From positions 28,487 through 92,486 of the forward strand of contig DATGLV010000005.1 in assembly GCA_035293945.1 (NCBI GenBank): a stretch of 64,000 nucleotides of DNA. Direction: 5' to 3'. Below the pieces are notes generated by a model. The model was not told the DNA's origin. It ran no database searches and saw only the letters and a list, made by a program, of their open reading frames with translations. This document shows positions 34,123 to 43,319 of the stretch, piece after piece. Position numbers and translations under genes: made by a program. Each line of letters starts with the position of its first letter. The first letter of the stretch is position 1. This DNA comes from VAZQ01 sp035293945. Lineage in GTDB: Bacteria; Pseudomonadota; Alphaproteobacteria; Rhizobiales; Xanthobacteraceae.

Positions 34123-34749
34123 ATGGCGTCCCGGGATCCCATTGCCCCATCATTGCGGCTCATCGCTGGCCCGAACGGCTCAGGGAAAAGCAGCCTTTAT
34201 GGCTCAAAGCAAGAAGCCATTTTCGGCAACACAAATATTGCAGACTCGGCCCGTTCCTTCTGGATCATCAATCCTGATTTGCTGACGCTCCGTATCCAAG
34301 CCGTCGAAAAGATGGTTCTCGGCGAAGCCAACCTGGAGGCACTACGCCGCATTGAAGCGTGGCTACGGGCATCGATCGATGCCCATCAGTCGGTTGGCGT
34401 GCTATCAACCGGTAAGTACCGGCCTTTGGTGTTGAAAGCGAAGGAGCGAGGCTTTGAGATTCGGCTCCCTTATGTGCTTCTTCGAACCCCTGAGCTCAAC
34501 ATAAGACGCGTTCAAATACGCGTTGCAAAAGGGGGGCACGATGTCCCGGCAGATAGGATTGCAAAGCGATGGAAGCGCTCGCTCGAGCAACTCCCTTGGT
34601 TCATCGATCAAGCTGATTGGGCTCTGCTAGTCGACAATTCCGAGGAGTTCCGCCCTGTTGGCCAGAAGGTGGACGGCGAGTTAACGGTGGATCCGACGGC
34701 GCCTGACGCACTCAAGGCCGCGGTCAGCAAGATTGGGCTTAGCCCATGA
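34123..34749 (+). CDS. Zeta-toxin-like P-loop kinase, with shortened core motif
   Basis: The 208-residue protein has Walker A in LIAGPNGSGKSSLYGSK (about 12-28), FWIINPDLLTLRIQAVEKM and a C-terminal RVAKGGHDVPADRIAKRWKR, all typical of zeta-toxin/UDP-GlcNAc kinase-like proteins. The motif that I recall as SVGVETVLST-KYR in relatives reads SVGVLSTGKYRPLVLKAKER here, so three residues (Glu-Thr-Val) seem missing, in frame. ATG 34123 is used; TTG 34117 is two codons upstream. Its TGA overlaps the cmk ATG by 4 bp (ATGA, 34746-34749). It may be an intact kinase of altered chemistry or a decayed toxin. It separates aroA from cmk, so it was probably inserted. Confidence 0.78.
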   Translation: MASRDPIAPSLRLIAGPNGSGKSSLYGSKQEAIFGNTNIADSARSFWIINPDLLTLRIQAVEKMVLGEANLEALRRIEAWLRASIDAHQSVGVLSTGKYRPLVLKAKERGFEIRLPYVLLRTPELNIRRVQIRVAKGGHDVPADRIAKRWKRSLEQLPWFIDQADWALLVDNSEEFRPVGQKVDGELTVDPTAPDALKAAVSKIGLSP

Positions 34750-35384
34750 TCATTGCGATTGACGGGCCGGCCGCATCCGGCAAGGGCACGCTCGGCAAGC
34801 GGCTAGCGGCGCATTTTGGGCTGCGGCACCTCGATACCGGGCTGCTCTATCGGGCGGTCGCCAAGGCGCTCCTGGATGCCGGTCACCCGCTGGATGACGT
34901 GGCGCAGGCGGTCGCCGCCGCGCGTGCGCTCGATCCGGAAAGCTTTGAAGAAAACACGCTGAAAAGCCATGCGATCGGCGAGGCAGCTTCGCTCGTCTCG
35001 GCCATTCCGGACGTGCGTGGCGCGCTCATGGACTTCCAGCGCGATTTCGGCCGTGCCGCGCCCGGTGCGGTCCTGGACGGCCGCGATATCGGCACCGTCA
35101 TCTTTCCGGATGCCGACGTTAAGATTCTGGTTACCGCCACCGCCGAGGAGCGCGCCCGCCGCCGTACCCGTGAGCTCAACGCGGCCGGCGTCAAGGCGAG
35201 CGAGGCCGAAATCCTCGCCGACATCCGCCGCCGCGACGAGCGCGACACCAGCCGCGCGGTCGCCCCCCTGCGGGCTGCCGCCGATGCACACTTGCTCGAT
35301 ACCACGCATTTGGATATAGACGCAGCATTCCGGGCCGCCGTCGAAATCGTCGAAGCCGTCCGAGCAGGCCGGAAGCGCGGCTGA
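34746..35384 (+). CDS. cmk: Cytidylate kinase
   Basis: Cmk phosphorylates CMP and dCMP. The 212-residue protein has the P-loop IIAIDGPAASGKGTLGKRLA, the CMP-binding stretch FGLRHLDTGLLYRAVAKALL, DGRDIGTVIFPDADVKILVT, the lid ERARRRTRELNAAGVKASEA and IRRRDERDTSRAVAPLRAA. All are standard. It normally follows aroA and precedes rpsA. Here its ATG overlaps the stop of the zeta-like gene by 4 bp, so its translation is likely coupled to that gene. Confidence 0.96.
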   Translation: MIIAIDGPAASGKGTLGKRLAAHFGLRHLDTGLLYRAVAKALLDAGHPLDDVAQAVAAARALDPESFEENTLKSHAIGEAASLVSAIPDVRGALMDFQRDFGRAAPGAVLDGRDIGTVIFPDADVKILVTATAEERARRRTRELNAAGVKASEAEILADIRRRDERDTSRAVAPLRAAADAHLLDTTHLDIDAAFRAAVEIVEAVRAGRKRG

Positions 35385-35526
35385 CCGCGCCTCCGTCGTG
35401 GAGGGTTAAGCCTGCTGACGTCCGCTTCACGAGTGGCGATCGCCGAGCCGATCGCTTACCCAAGCCGAATTCTGACGGCCTGCCGGACCTGAACCATCGT
35501 TTCGATCGCGCGTTCATGCGCCGGGT

Positions 35527-35599
35527 TCCCCATCATTGCTTGCGCGAGATGGGGAGCCGAAAGTCTGTCGATAGGACCTATCGACTTTGGGCTTTCGGC
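35527..35599 (+). promoter_or_regulatory. Two adjacent hairpins in the rpsA leader
   Basis: Within the 312 bp cmk-rpsA gap, TCCCCATC (35527-35534) pairs perfectly with GATGGGGA (35548-35555). Directly after it, GCCGAAAG (35556-35563) pairs with CTTTCGGC (35592-35599) around an inner perfect stem GTCGATAG/CTATCGAC (35566-35585, loop GAC). No T-run follows, so this is not a simple terminator. Being about 100 nt before rpsA, it may be a regulatory leader, as S1 controls its own mRNA in other bacteria. The rest of the gap holds nothing I can name. Confidence 0.6.
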
Positions 35600-35696
35600 A
35601 CGCACGCTCGAAACGTTCATCAACTGCCCCTCCCTTCCCTCCCTCGCGTCCGGGGCAGGATGGGATGGGGACGCACGTTCAAACATTGGAGCTTTT

Positions 35697-37424
35697 ATGG
35701 CAACTGCTGTCGCGTCCGCTGCACCCACTCGTGAGGATTTCGCCGCCCTGCTTGATGAATCGTTCGGCGGCGGCAATCTGCAGGAAGGATCGGTCATCAA
35801 GGGAACCGTGGTCGGCATCGAGAAGGATGTCGCCATCATCGATGTGGGCCTCAAGACCGAAGGCCGGGTGCCGCTGCGCGAGTTCTCCGGCCCCGGGCGC
35901 GCCAACGAGTTGAAGGTCGGCGACACCGTCGAGGTTTACCTGGAGCGGGTCGAGAACGCGCTCGGTGAAGCCGTCCTGTCACGCGACAAGGCGCGGCGCG
36001 AGGAGAGCTGGGGCAAGCTCGAGAAGGCGTTCCAGAACAACGAGAAGGTGACCGGCGTCATCTTCAACCAGGTCAAGGGCGGCTTCACGGTCGATCTCGA
36101 CGGCGCGGTGGCGTTCCTGCCGCGCAGTCAGGTGGATATCCGGCCGATCCGCGATGTCTCTCCGCTGATGAACGTGCAGCAGCCGTTCCAGATCCTGAAG
36201 ATGGACCGCCGCCGCGGCAATATCGTGGTGTCGCGCCGCACCGTGCTGGAAGAGACCCGTGCCGAGCAGCGCCAGGAACTGGTGCAGAATCTCGAGGAAG
36301 GCCAGGTCATCGACGGCGTGGTCAAGAACATCACCGACTATGGCGCGTTCGTCGATCTGGGCGGCATCGACGGCCTCCTGCATGTCACCGACATCGCCTG
36401 GCGGCGCGTCAATCATCCGACCGAGGTGCTGTCCATCGGACAGCAGGTGAAGGTCAAGATCATCAAGATCAACCACGAGACCCACCGCATCTCGCTCGGC
36501 ATGAAGCAGCTGCAAGACGATCCCTGGCAGGGCATCGAGGCCAAGTTCCCGGTCGGCGCCCGCTTCAAGGGCCGCGTCACCAACATCACCGACTACGGCG
36601 CCTTCGTGGAGCTCGAGCCCGGCATCGAGGGCTTGATTCACGTCTCCGAAATGTCGTGGACCAAGAAGAACGTGCATCCCGGCAAGATCGTCTCCACCTC
36701 GCAGGAGGTGGAGGTGCAGATCCTCGAGGTCGACTCGGTCAAGCGCCGCATCTCGCTCGGCCTCAAGCAGACCATGCGCAATCCCTGGGAGCTGTTCCTG
36801 GAGAAGCATCCACCCGGCTCCGAGGTCGAGGGCGAGGTCAAGAACAAGACCGAGTTCGGCCTGTTCCTCGGGCTGGACGGGGATGTCGACGGCATGGTGC
36901 ACCTCTCCGACCTCGACTGGAAGCGGCCGGGCGAGCAGGTCATGGAAGAGTACAAGAAGGGCGACATGGTGCGCGCCCAGGTGCTCGACGTCGACGTGGA
37001 GAAGGAGCGCATCTCGCTCGGCATCAAGCAGCTGGAAGGCGATCCATTCGCAACCGAGAGCGCCGGCGACATCAAGAAGGGCGCGGTGGTCACCTGCGAG
37101 GTCACCGACGTCAAGGAGGCCGGCATCGACGTCAAGATCGTCGGCACCGACCTGACTGCGTTCATCAAGCGTTCCGAGCTGGCGCGCGATCGCGGCGAGC
37201 AGCGGCCGGAGCGGTTCGCGGTCGGCGAGAAGGTCGACGCGCGCGTCACCCAGTTCGACCGCCGCAGCCACAAGATCACGGTATCGATCAAAGCGCTGGA
37301 AGTCGCCGAGGAGAAGGAGGCAATCGCCCAATACGGCTCCTCCGATTCCGGCGCAACATTGGGCGACATTCTCGGCACCGCGCTCAAGCGGGCCACCGAG
37401 AAAGGCGAGAAGACGGAAGAATAG
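35697..37424 (+). CDS. rpsA: 30S ribosomal protein S1
   Basis: S1 delivers mRNA to the 30S subunit. The 575-residue protein has six S1-type OB folds in series, seen as repeated blocks such as GTVVGIEKDVAIIDVGLKTE, VKNITDYGAFVDLGGIDGLL, VTNITDYGAFVELEPGIEGL, VKNKTEFGLFLGLDGDVDGM and RVTQFDRRSHKITVSIKALE. The first two are diverged, as is normal. GGAG at 35688-35691 lies 5 nt before ATG 35697. It has its own structured leader after cmk, and is followed by sppA. Confidence 0.97.
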   Translation: MATAVASAAPTREDFAALLDESFGGGNLQEGSVIKGTVVGIEKDVAIIDVGLKTEGRVPLREFSGPGRANELKVGDTVEVYLERVENALGEAVLSRDKARREESWGKLEKAFQNNEKVTGVIFNQVKGGFTVDLDGAVAFLPRSQVDIRPIRDVSPLMNVQQPFQILKMDRRRGNIVVSRRTVLEETRAEQRQELVQNLEEGQVIDGVVKNITDYGAFVDLGGIDGLLHVTDIAWRRVNHPTEVLSIGQQVKVKIIKINHETHRISLGMKQLQDDPWQGIEAKFPVGARFKGRVTNITDYGAFVELEPGIEGLIHVSEMSWTKKNVHPGKIVSTSQEVEVQILEVDSVKRRISLGLKQTMRNPWELFLEKHPPGSEVEGEVKNKTEFGLFLGLDGDVDGMVHLSDLDWKRPGEQVMEEYKKGDMVRAQVLDVDVEKERISLGIKQLEGDPFATESAGDIKKGAVVTCEVTDVKEAGIDVKIVGTDLTAFIKRSELARDRGEQRPERFAVGEKVDARVTQFDRRSHKITVSIKALEVAEEKEAIAQYGSSDSGATLGDILGTALKRATEKGEKTEE

Positions 37425-37427
37425 CGA

Positions 37428-37470
37428 GTGGGGAGGTCGGGAGCGGGAGGCGGGCGGCCGCGCTCCCCAC
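37428..37470 (+). terminator. Possible stem-loop downstream of rpsA
   Basis: GTGGGGAG (37428-37435) can pair with CTCCCCAC (37463-37470) over a GC-rich 27 nt loop, just after the rpsA stop. There is no T-tract, so it may be an mRNA-end structure or attenuator before sppA, or just GC-rich chance pairing. Confidence 0.35.
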
Positions 37471-37527
37471 CCCGTCCCTGCTCCCTAGCCCTACTCTCAG
37501 TTTCCCCCGCCCAGCAAAGGATCACCA

Positions 37528-38502
37528 ATGTCGCTCGATGCCGATCAAATCGTCGATCGCCGCCGCATGCGGCGCAAGCTCACCTTCTGGCGCATCGCCG
37601 CGACGATGCTTGCCATAGCGGCTGTGATCGGGATCGGCGCTGCGACGCGCCGTTCCGGGATGGATCTGTTGAGTGGACCGGCCGGCAATGCGATCGCCCG
37701 CATTTCGATCACCGGATTGATCCGCGGCGATCAGGAACGGGTTGACGCGCTCGACCGCCTTGCCCGCTCGCGCGTGCCGGCGGTGATCGTGCATATCAAC
37801 AGCCCGGGCGGCACGACGGCCGGTTCCGAGGAGCTGCACCACTCACTTCTGGCGCTCAAGGCCAAGAAGCCGATGGTGGTGGTGGTCGACGGGCTCGCGG
37901 CGTCCGGCGCCTATATCGCGGCCATTGCGTCCGATCACATCGTGGCGCGGGAAACTTCATTGGTCGGCTCGATCGGGGTTCTGTTTCAGTTCCCCAATGT
38001 CAGCGAGCTCCTGAACAAGGTCGGGGTGAGCATGGAGGAGATCAAGTCGTCTCCCCTGAAGGCTGCGCCGAATGGCTTCGAACCGACGAGCCCCGAAGCG
38101 CGGGCTGCGATCGCCGATCTGGTCAAGGATTCCTATGACTGGTTTCGCAACCTGGTGAAGGACCGCCGCCAGCTCGACCAGGCCGAGCTCGACAAGGTCG
38201 CCGATGGACGCGTTTTCACTGGCCGGCAAGGCCTGCCGCTGAAGCTGGTGGACGAGCTCGGGGACGAGCAGGCCGCGATCGCGTGGCTTGCCAAGGAGAA
38301 GAACATCGATCCGACCACACCGGTGCGCGATTATTCCTTGAGTGGTCGCCTGACGGACCTGCCGTTCCTCCATACTGCCGCCAATGTGATCCTCCACGCG
38401 GCCGGCGTGGCTCCGTTGGAGCAGTGGGGCGCCGTCGAAGCTGTCGATCGTCTCAATCTTGACGGTCTTGTGGCCGTTTGGCACCCTTCGTCCGCCAATT
38501 AG
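37528..38502 (+). CDS. sppA: Signal peptide peptidase SppA, short (single-domain) form
   Basis: SppA digests cleaved signal peptides in the membrane. The 324-residue protein has one N-terminal membrane helix (WRIAATMLAIAAVIGIGAAT), ARISITGLIRGDQERVDALD, and one S49 protease domain. The domain has VIVHINSPGGTTAGSEELHH, the nucleophile Ser in VVDGLAASGAYIAAIAS, and SLVGSIGVLFQFPN. Length fits the single-domain SppA/SohB-like form with a Ser-Lys dyad. AAAGGA precedes ATG 37528 by about 6 nt. Its TAG stop is the first bases of a dispersed repeat. Downstream is ihfB, the usual rhizobial order. Confidence 0.95.
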   Translation: MSLDADQIVDRRRMRRKLTFWRIAATMLAIAAVIGIGAATRRSGMDLLSGPAGNAIARISITGLIRGDQERVDALDRLARSRVPAVIVHINSPGGTTAGSEELHHSLLALKAKKPMVVVVDGLAASGAYIAAIASDHIVARETSLVGSIGVLFQFPNVSELLNKVGVSMEEIKSSPLKAAPNGFEPTSPEARAAIADLVKDSYDWFRNLVKDRRQLDQAELDKVADGRVFTGRQGLPLKLVDELGDEQAAIAWLAKEKNIDPTTPVRDYSLSGRLTDLPFLHTAANVILHAAGVAPLEQWGAVEAVDRLNLDGLVAVWHPSSAN

Positions 38503-38613
38503 CGCATGTCCCGGAAGAGTGGACCACCGGTTTTCGAAAAGGACATGCGCAAACGAGCGCAAACGAAAGGGTTGCTGGAGCGCATTCGGTTCCATCCGGG
38601 GGATGCGCTCTAG
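38502..38613 (+). repeat. Dispersed palindromic repeat, family B, copy 2
   Basis: Two hairpins are formed: GCGCATGTCC (38502-38511) with GGACATGCGC (38541-38550), and GAGCGCAT (38578-38585) with ATGCGCTC (38603-38610). The linker contains GGTTTTCGAAAA. The block begins at the last base of the sppA stop codon. Relatives lie at 4072-4156 and 61922-61985. The remaining gap up to ihfB (38614-38740) shows no gene and probably contains the ihfB promoter. Confidence 0.85.
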
Positions 38614-38740
38614 CGGGTTTCCAGGGCCGGACCGGGTTTTCCGATATAACGATGCTGACACACGGAAGTACTAGAACGATTTGGCTTTCGCTCTGCGGTG
38701 GGGTCGTTCGGACTTCGGTTTCGATGGGTGGGCGACAGCG

Positions 38741-39028
38741 ATGATCAAATCCGAGCTGGTGCAGCGTATCTCGGCGCAGAATCCGCACCTCTATCAGCGC
38801 GATGTCGAGAACATCGTCAACGCCATCCTGGGCGAGATCATCGCCGCGATGGCGCGCGGCGACCGGGTCGAGCTGCGCGGCTTCGGCGCCTTCTCGGTCA
38901 AGCACCGTCCGGCCCGCTCGGGGCGCAACCCGCGCACCGGAGCGCATGTGGCGGTCGACCAGAAGGCGGTGCCGTTCTTCAAGACCGGAAAGGAAATGCG
39001 CGAGCGGCTCAACCGCCCGGAATCATGA
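38741..39028 (+). CDS. ihfB: Integration host factor beta subunit
   Basis: IHF bends DNA and helps sigma-54 promoters, recombination and replication. The 95-residue protein starts MIKSELVQRISAQNPHLYQR and has the HU/IHF core (GDRVELRGFGAFSVKHRPA and RSGRNPRTGAHVAVDQKAVP, with the DNA-inserting Pro in RNPRTG). The tail FFKTGKEMRERLNR is typical of IhfB. I used ATG 38741; a longer in-frame upstream extension is not family-like. Its stop overlaps the lapA start by 4 bp (ATGA, 39025-39028). Confidence 0.96.
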   Translation: MIKSELVQRISAQNPHLYQRDVENIVNAILGEIIAAMARGDRVELRGFGAFSVKHRPARSGRNPRTGAHVAVDQKAVPFFKTGKEMRERLNRPES

Positions 39029-39381
39029 TACGCCGGTTCCTCACCCTGCTGCTGCTCGCCACCATCGGGGTGGCCCTGATCGCGTTTGAGGTCGCCAACC
39101 GAAAGGCCGTGAGCGTCTCGCTCGATCCGTTCGATCAGGCGGAGCCGGCGGTGGTATTCTCCCCGCCGCTCTATCTTTTGATATTCGGCGCGCTGATCTC
39201 CGGCGTGCTCATCGGTGGATGCGCGGCTTGGCTGCAGCAACGTAAATGGCGGATCCGGGCGCGCCGCGCCGAGGCGGAGGCGCGAGCACTGCGCGCGCAA
39301 GTGGGCACGGCACCTTCAGCCTCGGCTCTGCCACCGTACGGCGAGCGGCTGCGCCTCATCGTTCCGCCGCCCGCAGCTTGA
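39025..39381 (+). CDS. lapA: LapA-domain inner-membrane protein
   Basis: This 118-residue protein has two membrane helices: FLTLLLLATIGVALIAFEVA and PLYLLIFGALISGVLIGGCA. The intervening segment NRKAVSVSLDPFDQ is typical of LapA (DUF1049) proteins. A basic cytoplasmic coiled tail follows (RKWRIRARRAEAEARALRA). LapA in enterobacteria works with LapB in control of LPS synthesis. Here, no lapB is next to it; the ihfB-lapA-trpF order is a conserved Rhizobiales arrangement. Translation is coupled to ihfB by a 4 bp overlap. Confidence 0.85.
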   Translation: MIRRFLTLLLLATIGVALIAFEVANRKAVSVSLDPFDQAEPAVVFSPPLYLLIFGALISGVLIGGCAAWLQQRKWRIRARRAEAEARALRAQVGTAPSASALPPYGERLRLIVPPPAA

Positions 39382-39413
39382 CGCATCCCGCTTTGTGGGG
39401 TGGTTAGGGGACC

Positions 39414-40112
39414 ATGTCAGTCTCGGTCAAGATTTGTGGCCTCAAGACGCCGGCGGCCCTCGATGCGGCGCTCGAAGCGGGCGCTGACCTGGTCGGATTC
39501 GTGTTCTTTGCGCCGTCGCCGCGCCATGTCGGCTTCGAGGCGGCGCGCACGCTCGGGGCGGCGGTGCGGGGTCGCGCCGAAAAGGTGGCGGTCGCGGTCG
39601 ACGCCAATGACGAGCTTCTGAAAGCCGCCATCGAGGCCCTGCGACCGGACCTCTTGCAACTTCATGGCCGCGAGACGCCGGAGCGGGTTGCGGTGATCCG
39701 CTCGCGCTTCCGCCTGCCGGTCATGAAGGCCTTAGCCATCACCGAGCGGGCCGATCTGTCGCAAATCCATCTCTATGCCAAGGTTGTTGACCGGCTGATG
39801 TTCGATGCACGGCCGCCGCGCGGGGCGACCCGTCCAGGCGGCTATGGCCTGGCGTTCGATTGGCGCCTGCTGGAGAACCTGACCCTCCCGGTGCCGTTCA
39901 TGCTCTCGGGTGGCCTCGACGCCGGTAATGTGGCTGAGGCGCTGCGTATCACCCGGGCGAATGGCGTCGATGTGTCCTCGGGGGTGGAAAGATATCCGGG
40001 CGAAAAGGATGTCGAGAAGATCGGCGCGTTTGTGAGCGCCGCACGCGCAGCCGAGATGCAGTTGCGTTCGGCCGCGGCGCTTGCCCCCAACGCGCGCAGC
40101 GCCGGCCGGTGA
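39414..40112 (+). CDS. trpF: Phosphoribosylanthranilate isomerase
   Basis: TrpF converts phosphoribosylanthranilate to CdRP in tryptophan synthesis. The 232-residue TIM barrel opens SVSVKICGLKTPAALDAALE, with the catalytic Cys in KICGLK, then ADLVGFVFFAPSPRHV, LLQLHGRETPERVAVIRSRF and the catalytic Asp in VVDRLMFDARPP. The phosphate loops are MLSGGLDAGNVAEALR and VDVSSGVERYPGEKD. It is a full-length member. It is followed 25 bp later by trpB. Confidence 0.97.
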   Translation: MSVSVKICGLKTPAALDAALEAGADLVGFVFFAPSPRHVGFEAARTLGAAVRGRAEKVAVAVDANDELLKAAIEALRPDLLQLHGRETPERVAVIRSRFRLPVMKALAITERADLSQIHLYAKVVDRLMFDARPPRGATRPGGYGLAFDWRLLENLTLPVPFMLSGGLDAGNVAEALRITRANGVDVSSGVERYPGEKDVEKIGAFVSAARAAEMQLRSAAALAPNARSAGR

Positions 40113-40137
40113 ACAGCAGAGTTGCAGAGTAGCGATC

Positions 40138-41387
<1,250 letters not shown>

Positions 41388-41391
<4 letters not shown>

Positions 41392-42227
41392 CCAGCCGCA
41401 TGGAGCAACGCTTTGCCGCGCTTGCACGCGAGGGCCGCGCCGCGCTCGTCACCTTCGTGACCGCCGGCGATCCCGACTATGCGGCTTCGCTGGAAATCCT
41501 GCGCGCGTTGCCGGGCGCCGGCGCTGATGTGATCGAGCTCGGCATGCCATTCACGGATCCGATGGCGGATGGGCCCGCGATCCAGGCTTCCTCGCAGCGT
41601 GCGCTGCGTGCCGGACAGGATATGCGGAAGACGCTTGCAGCCGTGGCGGATTTCCGTGCGCGCGATGCCGCAACCCCGATCGTGCTGATGGGTTACTACA
41701 ATCCGATCTACATCTATGGGGTGGGGCGCTTTCTTAAGGATGCCTCGGCGGCCGGTGTCGATGGCCTCATCGTGGTCGACCTGCCGCCCGAGGAGGACGA
41801 TGAATTGTGCGTGCCGGCGCTCAATGCCGGGCTCAACTTCATCCGCCTGGCCACGCCCACGACCGACGACAAGCGCCTGCCGGCCGTGCTCGCCAATACT
41901 TCGGGCTTTGTCTACTACGTGTCGATCACCGGCATCACTGGCACCGCGGCGCCCGACACCGCGAAGGTCGCAGCCGCCGTTGCCCGCATCAAGCGGCACA
42001 CGGCGCTTCCGGTCGCGGTCGGCTTCGGGGTCAAGACCGCTGCGCAAGCGCGCGCCATCGCCGAGGTCGCTGACGGAGTCGTGGTGGGCTCGGCTCTGGT
42101 CGATGCCCTCAAGCAGAGCCTCGATGCCAACAACAAGGCGACGTCATCGACCGTCAAGGCCGTCGTCGACCTGGTCGCGAGCTTGGCTCAAGGGGTGCGC
42201 AGCGTGCGGCGCGCTGTTGCGTTCTAG
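41388..42227 (+). CDS. trpA: Tryptophan synthase alpha chain
   Basis: TrpA splits indole-3-glycerol phosphate and channels indole to TrpB. The 279-residue TIM barrel has ALVTFVTAGDPDYAASLEIL, the catalytic Glu in DVIELGMPFTDPMADGPAIQ, the Asp loop in GVDGLIVVDLPPEEDDELCV, and GFVYYVSITGITGTAAPDTA. The phosphate-binding end is LPVAVGFGVKTAAQARAIAE and ADGVVVGSALVDAL. The stop codon TAG (42225-42227) forms the start of a dispersed repeat. Confidence 0.98.
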
Positions 42228-42309
42228 CCCGGATGGAGCACTTGCGAAATCCGGGACATGTTCCTGGCGTGGTCGCACCCCGCATTGCGCTTCGCTCCAT
42301 GCGGGCTAC
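42225..42309 (+). repeat. Dispersed palindromic repeat, family C
   Basis: Starting at the trpA stop codon, two hairpins occur: CCCGGAT/ATCCGGG and CCCGCAT/ATGCGGG (the second around TGCGCTTCGCTCC). The block reads TAGCCCGGATGG, then CCCCGCATTGCGCTTCGCTC and ATGCGGGCTAC. I recall this repeat as common in Bradyrhizobium-like genomes. It ends 28 bp before accD and may influence the trpA-accD mRNA. Confidence 0.75.
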
Positions 42310-42336
42310 ATTTGAGACGATGTGCCGAGGCATGCC

Positions 42337-43230
42337 ATGAACTGGATCTCCAACGTCGTTCGGCCCAAGATTCGCAGCATGCTGAACCGGCGCGAATCGC
42401 CGGAGAATCTCTGGATCAAGTGTCCGGAGACCGGCCAGCTCGTCTTCTACAAGGACGTCGAGGCCAATCAATTCGTCATCCCGGGCTCGAACTACCATAT
42501 GCGCATGGGCGCCACGGCGCGCATGAAGTCGATGTTCGACGGCGAGACCTGGTTCGACATCGCGGTTCCGGAAGTGCCGCTCGATCCGCTCAAGTTTCGC
42601 GACGAGCGTCGCTATACCGAGCGACTCAAGGATGCGCGTGCCAAGACCGGCACCAGCGACGCGATCAAGCTTGGCTACGGCAAGCTCGACGGGCTTCCGG
42701 TGGTCATCGCCGTGCAGGACTTCGACTTCATGGGCGGCTCGCTCGGCATGGCGGCCGGCGAAGCGGTGATCAAGGGCCTGCAGACCGCGATCGACAAGGC
42801 GACCCCTTTCATCATGTTCGCGGCCTCGGGCGGCGCCCGCATGCAGGAAGGCATCCTCGCATTGATGCAATTGCCGCGCACCACCGTGGCGGTGCAGATG
42901 CTGCGCGAGGCGCGCAAGCCCTATCTGGTGGTGCTCACCAATCCGACCACGGGCGGCGTCACCGCGTCTTACGCCATGCTGGGCGACGTGCAGATCGCCG
43001 AGCCCGGTGCACTGATCGGCTTTGCGGGGCCGCGTGTGATCGAGCAGACCATCCGCGAGAAGCTCCCTGAGGGCTTCCAGCGCGCCGAATATTTGCGAGA
43101 GCACGGCATGATCGACATGGTGGTGCACCGCCACGAGCTGCGGGCGACGCTCGCCAATCTGTGCCGGCTGCTGACCAAGGCGCCCCCGGCCGAGGTCATC
43201 GACAATTTGCCGGTGCCGGCGCACGCGTGA
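42337..43230 (+). CDS. accD: Acetyl-CoA carboxylase carboxyltransferase beta subunit, zinc ribbon degraded
   Basis: AccD with AccA transfers CO2 from carboxybiotin to acetyl-CoA. The 297-residue protein has the carboxyltransferase core: VVIAVQDFDFMGGSLGMAAG, ASGGARMQEGILALMQL, LVVLTNPTTGGVTASYAMLG and IGFAGPRVIEQTIREKLPEG. The N-terminal zinc ribbon normally has four Cys. Here only Cys29 is left in LWIKCPETGQLVFYKDVEAN, and VIPGSNYHMRM replaces the VCPxCxHH part (Thr32, Ile48, Ser51 at the Cys positions). Zinc binding of the usual kind is therefore unlikely, a trait I recall from other Rhizobiales AccD. GTG 42322 is an earlier start by five codons. The gene is followed by folC. Confidence 0.95.
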   Translation: MNWISNVVRPKIRSMLNRRESPENLWIKCPETGQLVFYKDVEANQFVIPGSNYHMRMGATARMKSMFDGETWFDIAVPEVPLDPLKFRDERRYTERLKDARAKTGTSDAIKLGYGKLDGLPVVIAVQDFDFMGGSLGMAAGEAVIKGLQTAIDKATPFIMFAASGGARMQEGILALMQLPRTTVAVQMLREARKPYLVVLTNPTTGGVTASYAMLGDVQIAEPGALIGFAGPRVIEQTIREKLPEGFQRAEYLREHGMIDMVVHRHELRATLANLCRLLTKAPPAEVIDNLPVPAHA

Positions 43231-43319
43231 GCTTATTTTCAAATTGTCGCAATTTCGGGCAGGAAACCGGATACATCTTTTTTTGAGAACGCGCGTGTGC
43301 GCTCCATATTCTTCGTCCT

